Below are positions 5,101-5,791 of a stretch of 5,791 nt of DNA, one piece after another; within the stretch, counting starts at the first letter, position 1; every line of letters starts with the position of its first letter. Under the pieces are notes generated by a model that was given only the letters and a program-made list of their open reading frames with translations, was not told the DNA's origin and ran no database searches. A program made the position numbers and the translations under genes. Location of the stretch: contig JASIBM010000596.1 in the NCBI GenBank assembly GCA_030045175.1, forward strand, positions 1-5,791, in the 5' to 3' direction. Source of the DNA: Streptosporangiaceae bacterium. Its GTDB lineage: Bacteria > Actinomycetota > Actinomycetes > Streptosporangiales > Streptosporangiaceae.

Positions 5101-5791
5101 TTAGGGCTGGCGCAACGTGGCTCGGGCGTGCAGCGCCTCGGCGACGGCGCTGGTGAAATCGGCGAGCTGGCTGTCGGTGAGGGCCAGGCTGAGCGCGAGG
5201 TAGCCGCGCGGCGCGATGTAGTAGCCGAGTTCGAGCAGGTCGAGGAAGAGCAGCTCTTGCCTGGCTCGGTCACTTTGGCTCAGGTCGCGCGGGCTGCGCA
5301 CTGGCCCGGCCGTCGCGTGGATCGCCAGCAGGCTGCCGACCCCGGTGACGCTGAACGGCGCGTCCGCCTCCCGCAGCATCCGCGCCAGGTCGTCGCGCAG
5401 CCTGTCACCGCGCGCGGTGTGCCACTCGGCGACGTCAGGCCGGTACACCTGGGTCAGGCCGGCGTGGCCGGCGGCCATGGACGCCACGTTGTTGTTGAAG
5501 GTGCCCGCGTGCGGCAGCGCTCCGGGCCGGGCCGGGTCGAACAGGTCCATGACATCGGCGCGCCCGCCGAACGCGCCGAACGAGGCTCCGCCGCCCAGGT
5601 ACTTGCCCAGCGTGGTCAGGTCAGGGGTGATCGCGAGCCGCCCCTGCAAGCCGCCCGGGCCGGTGCGAGAAGTCATCACCTCATCGAAGATGAGCAGCGC
5701 TCCGGCCTGCCTGGTCGCCTCGCGCAGCGCCGAGAGGAACGCGGGATCTCCGGGGATGCACCCGCCGGCCCCGAGCATGGGCTCGACAAGC
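5101..5791 (-). CDS. Class III PLP-dependent aminotransferase, glutamate-1-semialdehyde aminomutase-like (5' truncated)
   Basis: The C-terminal 229 residues are in the window. The frame is open through the right edge (first full codon 5790-5788), so the N-terminal part, probably about half the protein, is missing. Residue numbers count from the internal Met at 5778, which should not be taken as the start because it lies inside the conserved EPMLGAGG segment. Visible: ALLIFDEVMTSR (27-38, Asp32 being the residue that pairs with the pyridine nitrogen), DLTTLGKYLGGGASFGAFGGR (53-73, Lys59 being the expected PLP Schiff-base lysine) and HAGTFNNNVASMAAG, the phosphate-binding segment of the partner subunit. 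These fit the GSA-aminomutase-like branch. The TFNNN form rather than HemL's TLSGNP suggests a relative acting on another amino acid or beta-amino acid rather than the tetrapyrrole enzyme, but this rests on recall. It is convergent with the yceI-like gene. Confidence 0.92.
   Translation of the reverse strand, partial: LVEPMLGAGGCIPGDPAFLSALREATRQAGALLIFDEVMTSRTGPGGLQGRLAITPDLTTLGKYLGGGASFGAFGGRADVMDLFDPARPGALPHAGTFNNNVASMAAGHAGLTQVYRPDVAEWHTARGDRLRDDLARMLREADAPFSVTGVGSLLAIHATAGPVRSPRDLSQSDRARQELLFLDLLELGYYIAPRGYLALSLALTDSQLADFTSAVAEALHARATLRQP

Noticed and set aside
5101..5791. Calling the aminotransferase hemL
   Set aside because: The phosphate-loop segment reads TFNNN rather than the TLSGNP seen in true HemL, the N-terminal half is missing, and no other tetrapyrrole gene is present.

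Overview
This window looks like chromosomal DNA from a high-GC actinomycete. Base composition is GC-rich throughout, third codon positions are almost all G or C, GTG starts occur, and Shine-Dalgarno sequences are purine-rich. No rRNA, tRNA, CRISPR array, transposase, integrase or phage gene is visible. The genus cannot be told from the sequence alone.

Layout from left to right: (1) the last 56 codons of an unrecognised + strand gene, ending at 172; (2) a + strand carboxyltransferase of the acyl-CoA carboxylase beta-subunit / methylmalonyl-CoA carboxyltransferase family (265-1863, or from 220), whose biotin carboxylase and biotin carrier partners are not in the window; (3) a - strand multi-pass membrane protein of unknown function (1885-2625); (4) a + strand crotonase-fold protein of the ECHDC3-like type (2742-3533) that lacks both glutamates of classical enoyl-CoA hydratase; (5) a - strand TetR-family repressor (3546-4388) with an unusually long N-terminal stretch before its helix-turn-helix; (6) a divergent + strand YceI-family lipocalin-like protein (4487-5041); (7) the C-terminal part of a - strand class III, PLP-dependent aminotransferase resembling glutamate-1-semialdehyde aminomutase (5101 to the right edge).

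From gene 2 onward the strands alternate (+ - + - + -). This leaves three convergent junctions (gaps of 21, 12 and 59 bases) and two divergent intergenic regions (116 and 98 bases), and the window is clearly not one operon. The genes share a loose theme of acyl-CoA and lipid or isoprenoid handling (carboxyltransferase, crotonase, YceI), with TetR as the probable local regulator of itself and the divergent yceI-like gene.

The most interesting non-coding signals lie in the two divergent regions. The tetR/yceI region holds a perfect 16-base inverted repeat covering the tetR Shine-Dalgarno and a perfect 16-base tandem duplication next to the yceI ribosome binding site. The 116-base region at 2626-2741 holds four same-direction GTCAC pentamers. 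An 8-bp perfect stem sits between the last two convergent genes. I see no clear evidence of a wholly new multi-gene system. The best leads are the catalytically altered crotonase, the carboxyltransferase with substituted active-site glycines, and the putative TetR operator.
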